Source of the DNA: Eleginops maclovinus
Taxonomy: Eukaryota > Chordata > Actinopteri > Perciformes > Eleginopidae
NCBI RefSeq assembly: GCF_036324505.1
Contig: NC_086356.1
Coordinates: forward strand, 9,734,744-9,798,743
Direction of reading: 5' to 3'
Length of the DNA stretch: 64,000 nt
A model generated the notes under the pieces. It was not told where the DNA came from. It did not search any database and saw nothing but the letters and a program-made list of their open reading frames with translations. Both the position numbers and the translations under genes were made by a program. Shown one piece after another: positions 1-37,321 of this stretch (its first letter is position 1; every line of letters begins with the position of its first letter).

Positions 1-457
1 TGTTTTTACTGCCAGTCGAGGACTGTATTTAAAATTATGGATGAGTACAGAAAAATAACATTTATTTTTCTGATGAATTTTTCATGAAATCGATACTTTG
101 AAAAGTCCATGAATTCAGTTATTTCAGCTGAAGGAGGAAGCCATTTGTATTCAAGAGACTTTCCCTGCTGTTTGAACAGTGAAAACCGTGAGGCAGACAG
201 GCGAGGCAACAGCTCAGGAAAGTGAAAACTGACAAACAGGAAGAGACAGAATGACAGGATGCACCCTCACAAGTCACTGAAGTTGTTCAATGTTTATTGA
301 ACGCCCCAAAATCAATATAATGTCATCATGTGAAATACATTTCTTAAAAATACTCTATCTTTCAATGTGATTAGGCTTTCGTTGTATATCACGCTAAACT
401 ACTGCTCTTATGAAATGAAAATCAAGCACCAAGCAGGATCAAGCACTAACATAGCTG

Positions 458-562
<105 letters not shown>

Positions 563-1018
563 AGAGTGTGTATGCCTGCTGGTGTGTGTTGTGGAGTAGA
601 AGCGCATTAGGGAATTAGTCCACATCTGGATCACTGTAGCTGTCCTTTTGCACTCAATACTCACAACATAGACATTGCTACTGAAAATCAGTTCCATCCA
701 AATAAATGTTAGAGACCCGTTCTGATCTTTCTGTGACCCTGTTTGACTCTGATTGTTTAACTATGGCTTAACCTCAGCTTTGAAACTCATTATTTCAGTA
801 GCTTTACAGAATATCAGGATGTTTATTCTCACTGTCATTGAAACAGCTCGACCGAACATGACAAGAACTGTAAAAACACTGCTGAGACTTTCAAAACATT
901 CATAGGTTCTCTGCTTTCCTGCTTCAGCAAGTGCAGGGCAGTCACACACACACACTTGACACAGGAGAGAGGTGAAGTAAACATGAGCTGATAATCCTTT
1001 GTGTTTGGCATTGAGTTA

Positions 1019-1681
1019 ACACGCCAGTCATAATTGACTTTGAATTGATACTAAACACGTGTGTTTATTTGCCTATGGAACGGGAAGATGTGTATGTGTT
1101 TTCAGAAGTGTTCCCTCATTTCCACCAAACCGGATCCGGTTCAAGGTCTGATCTTTTGCTTTTCTGGCGCTTTTCTGGTTCTAGCCTGTAGAATCCTTTG
1201 TATTTCCACCACTCAGAGGCCGAGTTATGATTATACTTCTGATGGCAACCTGTGTAGCCCATGTATTGATTCCATCCGATAGATCCAATTATACAAAACA
1301 ACAGGAAAATGTTTGCCTGCTCTTCACAATGATCAATAACACTGAACGGATGGAGATTGAAGTAAGGTAAAAATAAACAGCATCACACTGAGCCTGGTAA
1401 GTGTTGCCTGACTTTATAAAGTGTGTTTATAGTGTTTATAAGTGTGTGGTCACGTTCTAGTCACTTTGCTTAGCGATACTGCTTGTTACATCTTGTACTC
1501 GCTGTACTCGCCATGAACTGGTATTGCTCAGGTTAATCTCATTTTTTTGGCGCTTAAAGCCGGCGCCGCTGCGGCGGAAACACGAAAAAACAGATCTTTA
1601 TACACAACACGCCAGTCATAATTTACTTTGAATTGATAATAAACTCCTGACACGTGTGTTTATTTGCCTATGGCGCGGGAG
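1019..1681 (+). repeat. Diverged direct repeat pair
   Basis: The segment 1019-1086 recurs at 1607-1681 in the same orientation with an 8-base indel. Both copies share the words CGCCAGTCATAATT, CTTTGAATTGATA and GTGTTTATTTGCCTATGG. Between them are a perfect 14-base palindrome at 1128-1141 (AACCGGATCCGGTT) and a GC-rich patch near 1560. This could be a degraded mobile element or a local duplication. I do not recognise the family. Confidence 0.6.
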
Positions 1682-2190
1682 AGTGCGATCAGATCACAAG
1701 TTGTCACTGGAGACGCATTCTAATACCTGGTGTGAAATGATGTACTTACAACTGTACACTTGTAATTGGATCACTAAAGACACTTTAAACCCGGTCGGAA
1801 TAGGGACTTTGTTTGCTTTTAATGTGTGGGTGTTAATATTAGATAATAGGGTCAGTAGGATGAAGCAAAAACCCACTCTCATATATATTTTGTTGGCTTA
1901 AATTTGACAGCTGCTGTTATGTGATTAAAACCACTTACATTTTCACAAACCTGCTCAGACAAACACACACACAAAGGGGTGGGGGTGTGACAGCTTTGTG
2001 TGTTTGCAAACATGAGCTTAGCAGTGAAGAGCCTTTCAAGCAGGATTAAGTTGCAAAGTGTCAATGGAACAGACAACTAGGCCAAAGACCACTAGGATAT
2101 CACTTACACTGCAACCATCAGTGTCAATGGGGCTGTGTTTGTGTACGGTCATATGCAAAGTAGTGCAGAAGATTAACGGTAAAAATATTC

Positions 2191-2191
<1 letters not shown>

Positions 2192-2267
<76 letters not shown>
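2192..2267 (+). repeat. (AC)n microsatellite
   Basis: About 38 uninterrupted AC units. Confidence 0.97.
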
Positions 2268-2273
<6 letters not shown>

Positions 2274-2378
2274 GGCACGTTCACAAGTCATCCCACAGAC
2301 CATGGACTGTGGAGTCTCGGCAGAGCCCTGGCAGGACCATCTGTTCCTGCTGAAATCAGCACAGCAGGAGCCCGCTAG

Positions 2379-2379
<1 letters not shown>

Positions 2380-2474
<95 letters not shown>
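2380..2474 (+). repeat. (AC)n microsatellite
   Basis: About 47 AC units. It is separated from the array at 2192-2267 by 112 bases of unique sequence, so the two arrays are in the same orientation. Confidence 0.97.
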
Positions 2475-2476
<2 letters not shown>

Positions 2477-5400
2477 CAGTTCTGGCATAGTGATAGTCTA
2501 TTTATTCCCCATGCTGACGCAGGACAGTGCTCAATTGTGTGTGTGTATGGCAGTTAAAGGTAATGTACTCCATTGAGATGACAGGCGTGTCTGAGATGAC
2601 TAATGCTAAGCTAATTGGAACGTAATGTAATCTTGAAATTACTTAAATTTGCGGATGCACAAGCACATCATGTAGATTGATAAAATGATTGATTAATTGA
2701 TTGATAAGGTGGATAGTCTGTCTCCAACGTCAGCAGTAACTACGCCTACAGCTGTTCTACATTTGAATAATCGACCGAGGGAAGTTACACTCCCCTGTCA
2801 ATGTTATCTATTTCCCACACAGAAGCAACATCAGCGTTTCCTCTGCTTTCTGCCTCCTCATTAATACTCTGTGCTCTGACCTGACCTGGCCTGCACCTGG
2901 ACTCAGACTGACCACAGTGTAGTACTCAAAAACATATGCAGGGAAACATAGTGGCTTTTCTCAAGGTGAGCAGTAACCACGAAGCTCTGTTACCTACAAG
3001 TAAGAGTAATATTTGATGACAGGATTACACAGACATCTATGCCTACAAGTAAAATGGTTAAAAAAATAAGTTAAAAGGACATCATTAATGATAACGAAAC
3101 TCAATGACTGACCCAACCTTGACCTGCTGATGATATAGATTAGAATACCAAAGAGCACCTGCATATGTAAGCTGCTTCAGGCTTCATTCTATACGTCAGT
3201 GGTTTCTCACTCCTTGATTGTACCCTTTCAAAGAAGCAAAGACATCATTAAAGGTCGAAGAGTGTTATTCAGGCCCAAGTGAAACTAGTCTTCAGATTGA
3301 GCATCTTCTTTTCTTTTTCTTTATAAAGAAAATATTGATGCTAAAAAACTCTAATTGAAACGTAAGCTTCTTGTTCGCAAAGAAACTCTAAACATGTTTT
3401 CAATAGAGGTCATATCTCTGCCAGGCGTGTCTCCTTTTCCTCTTTCAGACAAAAGGGTGGAATTACACTCAATTGTCCCTGCCAGCTTCCTTACAGTCAA
3501 GATGGCAACGAAGATAACAAACACAGTAATTTATTCATTTAGTGGCATGCCTAGCCTGAATTAATAAAAAAAAGTACAGGGTTTGGAAATAATCAGCAGA
3601 AGCTTTGGTTAAAAATGGATCCAAATGTTATTTGTTATTTGAGACACCATTAGGCCAAAATGTGCCTGTAAAGCAGTTGTTGATAACTATCACCCAGTTA
3701 TGAGGCTTGAGGATTCCGCTGTAATTTAATTTAAAACTGTCAATGAATCACGTTTTTTAACCATTGTTAATCAATAGAACCCGGTTAGCCAGTAGTATTC
3801 AAGATTGGCTGAGGACAAATGGAAATACACAAAAGAAAGCACACCAACTAAAGGTCTGATCTCTCCACAAGCTCATGCCGGGAGATTACGATAAACAATC
3901 ATAAACAAATAAGGGTGACAAACAAAATGGAACGTAATAGACCGAGCCAAATATGATACCAGACATACTGCGTGTGATAGACTGAACATCGTTAATAAAA
4001 CTGCAGGAAAACAGGAGGTAGGAGGGCTAAGATAAATTGGAACAGACCAGGTGCATAAGTTTAGATCAGTTGGGAAATCAGCCTGGTAGTCCGTAGGAGA
4101 AGTAATTGCTTTTGTGTGTGTGTGTGTGTTCAGAGGAGTGTGTGTGTGTCCACCGTGAGGAGAATCATGTTCTCCTATTTTTGAAATAGATATATCCATC
4201 TATCCTAGACATTTATCTTCACAAAATGTGGTCATTAAAATTGGATTGTTCCTCGTGTTCCTGAAAATATCAATGAGTAAGAGGCAACAACAGTCATGTC
4301 CACCATTGCACAAACTCAGAAACCCAGGGTGTGTTGAATCACACTATATGTTAAATTGCATGGATGTATTAATTTGCACTCAGCTTGGCTCCCAAGTGTA
4401 ATCTAGAAACGACTGGAAAGAAAATCAGCAGGGCTTCTTTTTCTGAGCACTGGAATTGAGAGCCATCGTGTTTAAAATGAATGTGTGATGTTTTAATGGG
4501 CCGATCACTGACAGGGTTTTCAGGTTGCAATTTGCAATGTTCTGCCCGCTGTCACACCTTTTAATTAATCTCCATGCCATGTGCTGGACATTAGCAGTGT
4601 TGGAGAGAGCGGGCATAGATAATAAAATGGAAAGAATACATAAAACAATCTGACAAATTAGAGAGAAGGGGAAACATCGACATGGAGAAAGATGGCTTTA
4701 AGAACTAGGAAGTAACAGAAATAAGGGAAGACAACAACACTTCCCCCACTGTCACCATTACACACATGCAGTGTATTCCTGACACCATGTCCCCGGTGTT
4801 CTATTTCAATATCCTTTCTGCATGTATTGAATCTGCTGCATAATTCTGCATTAATGAGACATAATGCAGACAATATCTACAGCATGTCACTTCTGCCTTA
4901 TGTCTCTACTATGTATGGTGTATAAAAGACGAGCGGATGAACGCTGATTCCTCTTATGTATTACTTTATTGAGGCTGTTTTTTGTACATTGTACATGTTT
5001 TTCTGCCGATGAGAACAATCATTTTGGCCGAAATGTGTCACTTTATTGTAGCATTTTAGTTTTATGACTAGTAAGAGGGTTTACAAGCTTCCCTTTTTAC
5101 CACTAACACTTCCTTTACATTTACTGTATATAAAAGAGACTCTCACTCCCCCTCTCTGTTCCTTGCAATCTACAGCTAGGTTAGCATTGCTTGTTTGTTA
5201 GTTGCTCTTCCTGGTTCGTTCAAAACCCATCATTGGTTTTTCAAATCTCATCAATCGGATGCTGCAAGAGGTTGTTTTTTCCCCATCCTTCTCGACAAAC
5301 AATCCAGAGCGATCTTATCATTGTGGTTCAGGTATTTGTTAACTCAGACGTGAAAGCTTCTACTACGTGTTGTTTCTTGTTCACAAACAGGATGTCATAC

Positions 5401-8400
5401 TCGCGTGTTGTCTAATACAGTTCTTAAAAGTCATGAACTTCCTTACAATATGTTGTTTACCCCTTTTAGCTCACCTTAAATGCTCTGTGGGTACATTGAA
5501 ATGTGCTTTGCATTTGTACCCAGGAGTATCATGGTATCACCCGTCTTACATTGGAGGTGGTCCTGTCACCAGTCCTGGCCAGGCATTCCTCTCATCACTT
5601 GAGGATTGGCTGATTATTCCTGCAATTCGTGAGCAAGCAATCAGACGTGTCTTGTTCGTGAGCTAGCATGCCTCTCTGGGAACTACAGCAAAGGCAACCT
5701 TACACTCAGTTCAGCAAGGGGCTTTACTAGACATGGGAAATAAAGCCCCTAACGTTGGCTGCAGGGCATTTTGCTTACTGCAGCCTCCACAACATTGGAC
5801 CTACCCTTCAGATCTGAATAAAATGTCTACATAGACACACAGTTTAACTAGGTCCACCTTTGCCTCTGGCCGTATAAGTACTGTGTACTGTGTCTAACCA
5901 AGATGTTTCCCTTTGAAGTGTTGCACTTCCTCTCTTTGTATTCAGTTTAACTTAACTTGGTTCTTTTGTTATCAAGCCCCTAATATAATGTTCACTTAAA
6001 TATCCTGCTCATTGTTATTGTCTTTTCTCTCTCTGTTTTGTTATCCGAAAGAAAATACTTCTTACTACTACTCAGGGTCAAATAACTGGAATGTTTGGTA
6101 TCACATTGTCAACAATTTAAGTTACAAGTGAATCAGGATTCTCAACCTTCTATTATCTAAATTGTTGTATTCACATAATAGCTGATAAAATATGCCTTCT
6201 CACAGAAATCCTTTCTCTTGCAGGTAGCGTTTGCTGCACTCTATACAAACAGTAGCACCTTCTTTTATGCCTTTTAAAGTCATAGGTCATAAATGTATTA
6301 TCAGTAAAACTGCTATCATTTGTTTGAGCTCCGTTACTCTTGTGGCAATAAAGAATGACACTTGACCATGTCATTTCCAGGCCTGCTCAAACTCAAAGTA
6401 ATGCGATTTCTGTTTGAGTCTGGTTTATTAACATCTGCATGCTGGGTATACTGGCATCAGAACTGCTCTTTCGGTAGCACAAAACATGTTTAAAGAAAGA
6501 CTGGAAATGTATTTTAAATAGATGTTGTAAAGTTGAAGAAGAAAAATGAAAAGTGAAGTTTTTGACGGAAATGGGAAGTTTGAAGAGAATCTGCATTTTC
6601 AAGGAGAATAGAGACTCTGCGGTAGTTCGTCTCTGTCTCCTTTGAACAAGCGGAAGCTTTTCTTAGCAATCTCTTCTGCAGTCAAAACAATATATGTCCT
6701 TCTCCCTTTCCTTGTCCCAGCAATCCTCTCTATTCCTGTTGAATCATTTGTGTTTCCGACCACTTCCATCTCCATCATTCTCTGTCTGTCTGTATTTCTG
6801 TATTACCCAATTAGAGAAAAAGCAGGCATCGCAGTCATCACAGCACCTATTTACACAATGCATGCTTCTTCAAAACAAAGCTGTTTAGATAGATGTATAG
6901 GAGCGTGATCTTGCATCCACTCTGTTTATTGTACGCTGCGCTCTCCTATGGGCTTCATTATTTGCGTTTGCTGATCTCCGTGTTTGTCCAGCTCATTACC
7001 ACACACTTTTGCAGATGTTTTCCCAGATGCAAACATCATGGCACCATAAACAAGGAGCCAGCCACACACAAGTCAGTAAAAATAAAACACAGAGGGTACT
7101 CACACTCTCAAACAGCCTTTTCAGGTGTAGGATGAATGTTCAAACATGATGGGTCCCAAATAGCTTTGGTGAGAAAAAGCATTCATGAGAGCAAAAATAC
7201 CATACGCAGGAATAATTATGAAAGAGAAAAATCAACAGCCGGGCTTTAAAATAACTTCAGAATAACCCACAGGCTTTGCTGCCAGAAATATCAGCCATAT
7301 TTACACCTGCTCAAGATTAGATTCGAAGTAGGTCTTGCTTCATTGGAGTGCATAGAGACGTCTGTACAGTCACTGGTTTAGAAAAAGAAGAGTGTGACAT
7401 GTGACAGCATGGCAAAATCTATTACACAGAGCTGCAAGATCATTATGCGTGCTAAATCTCATTAGCTTATTAGCATTAGCATATGCAGTACAGGAATACC
7501 AAATAATAGAAGCCAGACTTTTAGACCACACAAGTGTCAAATTGTTTATATTAGGACATTTAACACCTATATAATTAGTAGATTATTCTATTAGATGACA
7601 GGAAAGATTTATTGCAAACCAAGGTTAGCTAAATATTGAGGACTGTTGAAAACATCACTGAAGGCTCTGATGACATTTTGATGGCCGTTTTTTTTTTTGT
7701 TTTTTTTTTATATAATAAAGGATTTATTATTCATCAGTTGGATAATTCCAATTGAATAATAGTGAAAAACATAGATTGCTGAATCTGTAACTCTGTGTGG
7801 ATTTTGTATGCGAGATGATCTTGTATTCTAAAAACTGTTACAGGAAGCTTTTCCCTGGGTCAGCCCCAAGGCTTTCTCGGTTGTAATCACACTACAGATG
7901 TTTTTTATTAACGGTAGATCATTAGTTTTTGGGTTATCTTAAACCTCCTTAAAAAAACGACAAATTTGTTTTTAACAATTCATAGTTTTATGAGGTGCCA
8001 TCAGATTTTTTGTTGTGGCTGTTATGTTGGATTCGTCTTCCAGCTATTCTGGTATATAACTAGCCATTATTCTGAGCTCCATTGACTGGTGAACTAATGA
8101 GCATGTCTTGATTTTTGGTTTCCTGCTGGTATGGTGGCTGGTAGATGAAACCTTTCCAACCGTGCTGTAATCATTAAACATCAGCCCAGAATATTTCAGA
8201 GTGACTTCTGACAATTATAATATAAAGCAGATATTTAAAACTCTGAAAGGGAGTGCATTGTGGAAAAATAAGCCCTTCTAACACTAATCAGCACAGTCTC
8301 TCTGGCTTCTGGCAATCCTCTGTCTCCCATCACTCCGTGTCTTCCACTGCTCATCTCATGTGATGGTTATCAGATGAGAAAGGTGTAAATTGCTGCTCAG

Positions 8401-8554
8401 AGCCATCTCAGCAAATTCCCCAGCTCTGCTATCTCTCCTTCATCTTTCATTCACTTCCCATCCCTCGTTTCTTTGTCTCTGCCTGATTCCTTTCATCTCT
8501 GTTGGGAAAACGGGATTTTATCACCAAGTCTTGCACAGGAAGGATGCTGCACAG

Positions 8555-8576
8555 GTGTGTGTGTGTGTGTGTGTGT
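8555..8576 (+). repeat. Short (TG)n microsatellite
   Basis: Eleven TG units, with a second short TG run near 8666. Confidence 0.9.
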
Positions 8577-10233
8577 TTTCCCTCATGAATAAATTTCTAG
8601 GAAAAATATATTCAATAATATGGAACCAAATTGAGCTGATGGTGATGGTGTCTGTGCGCATGCATGTGTGTGTGTGTGCACATGTTGGTGGGCTGCCACC
8701 AGTGTTAATGAGGCAGGGCTTTTGCTCGTTTCCATCCATTCTCCTCTCCTTCTCTGAAGAAAAATGCAAAAAATCACACATTAATTACCCGCCATGATGG
8801 TGTGAAAAAGAGAGGAAAAGTAAAGTGGAAAATGGATATTAGTGTGAGACGTATAAATGGAGGGTGGATGTAGGACGAGATGAAATAATTGGTCATTGTG
8901 AGCGCAGAGAAGACAAAGTCACAAGGGCCTTTATGAACAAGCAGGTGGCTGCAGTCGGTAAAGCAGAAATTCATGTTAAAACATTGTCGCCTCAGTCGCC
9001 CTCAGTGCCAGTTGGAGATGGAGCAGGGTGGGATTACTGTACGCCACATATAGTGATATAGTCTTAGGACCCATTAATCTTTGATTCAGACAATATCAGC
9101 ATTCTTATTTAGTTCTAGTCTATTTTTTATGTACGCTGTATTTTTCATTTGGGAACATATGAGTTTAATTAAAGCAAAATTGGATGGAAAGTGCCATGAG
9201 ACAGAAACAAAGAGGGGGGATTGGTGTTGTTGTTTATCACTGAATTGCTCTTATAATGAGAATCGAATGGGGGCAGGCACGTTGTTATTATGCTTCTTGG
9301 CAGGGTGTTCGTATCTGTGTCTGTGATTGTGTGCGTGCACTATAATCATCTGCCTGCTATCCTAAGTGGCCAAGCCATGTTGGGTGAGAGCTTTCCCTCC
9401 TCAGGCACAGAGTGTTGGCTGTAAGGTAACTGGCAAAACATGTGTGCATTGACACAGGCCCTGTCGCTGCCAGGTGTGTTGAAGAGGTAATTGCCAGTGT
9501 GGCAGCCCAGCGTCCAGCGGCTTAGAGGGGGAGGCCTGGAGAGAAAATGAGGAGCAGCCTCTGCTGGAGTCTGTTTGCCCGAGGGGGCAGCTCAATATCA
9601 ACCATTGTTGTTTATCCAATTCCCCTGTGTCCCCTTACACCACTTCCTTTTTCTTCTTATAGTTTCGCTCTTTAGCCCACTCTCTTCGTTCTACTTAGTC
9701 CTGTTCATGCACATTTACAACTCTTCCCATTTTTCGCTCTATACCTACTTACTGCATCTTTATCTCTCCCCTCTCTTGTACTGGATCCAACTGGGCTGTC
9801 ACTGAGAGGCTGCTGTTTTACCACAGTTTAATCCCCCAGCAGTCTACTCCAGGAGAGACTGACAATCACACATGTGTTCATCTTTTCTGTCCCCTGACAG
9901 CATCCTGATAACACCCTGGATGTATGTTTAAGAGTCTCAAGGTGATGATACTCAACACATTAAAGATACAGTTTATTTATGAGGTGGAGGGTAAAAAAAG
10001 GAAAAATTCAAGTTCTAGCTCTGCATGGTTGAACAGCAGAGACACAGTGTATTTTTAAGAATGAATGTGTACTTTCTTCTGGATTCTGCCCCATGGATGT
10101 CAAATGCATCCCATATCAGTGCAGTGGATGTTGAATTACTCAGAGATGATGGGTTTTGCAAATCAAACTCCAATACAGTATCAAGGCTCCGGCACTGTGG
10201 TGTACGTTTTGGAGGATATCTCTAGATTTAAAA

Positions 10234-10478
10234 CGATTAAAGAAAAAGAAAAAGAAAAAGAAAGATGTACTTTTATTAATCCCTGTGGGGAAATTCGAGA
10301 ATTCTGCCTTTGACCCATCATAGTGTTAGGAGTGGGCTGCCATATGTATAGCTCCCGGGGAGCAGTGTAGGGAACGGTGCCTTGTTCAGGGACACCACGG
10401 TAGCACTAGGTCTTTCGGGGACTTGAACTGTTTACCTTCCAGTTCCCAGGCCCTAACCACTTTGCCACCACCGCCCCG
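10234..10478 (-). mobile_element. tRNA-derived SINE (V-SINE-like)
   Basis: Read on the minus strand, the element starts near 10478. It has a Pol III A-box-like TGGCAAAGTGGTTA and a B-box-like ACAGTTCAAGTCC. A conserved-looking core containing CTGCTCCCCGGGAGCT and GGCAGCCCACTCC follows. It ends with ACAGGGATTAATAAAAGTAC and an (A/T)-rich simple tail, which is the AAAAG repeat at 10234-10264 on the plus strand. The order tRNA-like head, core, LINE-like 3' tail fits the fish V-SINE superfamily. The family assignment is from memory; the element structure is seen directly. Confidence 0.75.
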
Positions 10479-11939
10479 CATTACCACATCAACAGAAAGC
10501 GTAGCGTCATTATTAAGATAATTTGTTCATTGTTTCAGTCATTGTTCAAGCAGACCTGACAAATGTGCATTATTCAGCTTCTTTAAAGTGAGGATTTAGT
10601 TTTATTCTGTCTTTATTTTATGTAACCCGAATATTTTGAGGAAACTGATTGCCATTTTTAATTTTTTGAATATATTGTTTAGACAGAAACACAATTTTGT
10701 CTAATACACAAAGGCTTTTTATTTTCAAATCCCACCTTTGCTCCATAATTAGTTTTCTGTTTTGGTTTTGGTCTTAGTGTTTTCAAAAAATGCAACCGCT
10801 GCATATTTACCACACCTGCTTAAGCAGCCAACCCTGAATCTAGAAGACCTTTTTTTTAAACCATCTCCTACCTTGTCTGAGCACATGCACACTCTATATA
10901 TGTCAGTGCAATGGGCTGAGTGTGAACAGATGCATCTGTGTACTGTCATTGGTGAAAACTGTTGACATTTCATGTTGTGAATAGGAACGTCGTGTATCTG
11001 TTCACCTCAGCTTTCTCCGCACTGCTAAAACTGGTTTCTCTTTTCATATCAACACAGAATGTTTAGTTTACTCAGCAGAGCCCTAAGATGAACTAAAGGT
11101 AGTAGCCATAAGTATATTCATCGCAGTTCGAGGTTGCATCAAGCGGCAACCACTGGGTCTGAAAAGGTCAGCATCGGGCACATGAACTGGTCTGATTGTA
11201 TAGGAGTCTATAAGTAAATAACACTACCTACAAAAATGTCAAGTTTAGTGTCAGTTCTGCTTTGCTAAACCCTGTCATGTCCCTTTTGGTTGCAAAAAAA
11301 ACAAGATGGCTACAGGCTTCTTCACAGTCCAAAATCCAACCGATGACGTCACATTTATTACATCCACATTTTATATTTCTCATATACATATATGAAATGA
11401 ATAAAGGTGTTCTGAGTTGTATATATCCTTTACATCTGTTTTCAGTATTACTTGCCACGTCAATTTGCTGAGACGAATTAAAGCACAGGAAAGATAAGGT
11501 TAGAGCTAATACTGTCACAGATTGTAGAGGGACAAGCACAGTGGCTCGGCTCTCGCCAAGCACTAAACATTGTTATTTCAATTCCAGCTCTGAAGTTTGT
11601 CAGTCCCCTTTTTTTTTCCTGCCGCCCCTTGCTACTGTTCTACTGAATCAGAAGTGCTCAATCGTTAAACCCAATATTTACCCAGTCCCCAAAGTAGCAC
11701 ATGGTATTCCATTTGTCGTTGCTTATTCTACAAGGTTATCGAAAATCTGCATTAATGGTTGTTATTGTTTAGGCTTACTGTGGGAGCATTTTCCTTCATA
11801 CTAATTATATGCAATTATTTTTACACTATGCTTACTATATGTGAAACAAAACGTAATCCTGTGTTCTCTATATACATTTGATGACCCACTCATTTGGCAT
11901 CCTATATTTCTTTTTATATCTAATTTTAATGTACAATGG

Positions 11940-11954
11940 TGTGTGTGTGTGTGT

Positions 11955-12041
<87 letters not shown>

Positions 12042-12048
12042 TGTGTAT
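11940..12048 (+). repeat. (TG)n microsatellite
   Basis: About 54 TG units, with one GAG interruption near 11959 and one TATG interruption near 12035. Confidence 0.97.
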
Positions 12049-12244
12049 CCCAGTGTATGAAAACAAGCACATGTTTGTATCACATCCCCCTCCCGAAAAA
12101 CCCTGCCAGCTCATGAAAAATGAATGAAGCCGTGTGTGTGTGTAAGAGTGTGTGTGCCCACATGTCTATCTCCACATGGGTTGATCAGTTATTCTATTAG
12201 ATCTTTTACTCAAAGACGGGGACTGCGCCCATGCTTAGTAAACC

Positions 12245-12245
<1 letters not shown>

Positions 12246-12277
<32 letters not shown>
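12246..12277 (+). repeat. (TG)16 microsatellite
   Basis: A pure TG run of 32 bases about 300 bases upstream of the first recognised strbp exon. Confidence 0.95.
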
Positions 12278-12279
<2 letters not shown>

Positions 12280-12576
12280 AGCTGGAGAGAGGGGTTGGGG
12301 GTAACAGGGAAAAAAATATCCAGGTTGAATGCTGCCATTAATGCTGTTTAGATAACTCTAATGTTGCTGTCTTCCTCATTTGTTTTCAAGTATTTTGTTG
12401 CATTATTCATTTACTCAATTATTAAATGAACATTTACATTTTTTGTGCCTTGTGATTTGGAAAAAAAAGGGACAGAATTGCAGTTTCCCCTTTACCTCCC
12501 TCCTATAGTTGTTGAAGCACTTATCAACCTTTCATCCCTCTCTCCCCCTCCTCTCTCTGTTTCTCCATCTCTGTAG

Positions 12577-37321
<24,745 letters not shown>

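Noticed and set aside
1116..1301. 61-codon minus-strand frame across the palindrome
   Set aside because: Short, with no family resemblance, and located in a repeat-like region.
5367..5666. 99-codon plus-strand frame
   Set aside because: The composition is unremarkable and no domain is recognised. It has no splice context. The surrounding TATA-like and AATAAA signals are reported as a weak finding only.
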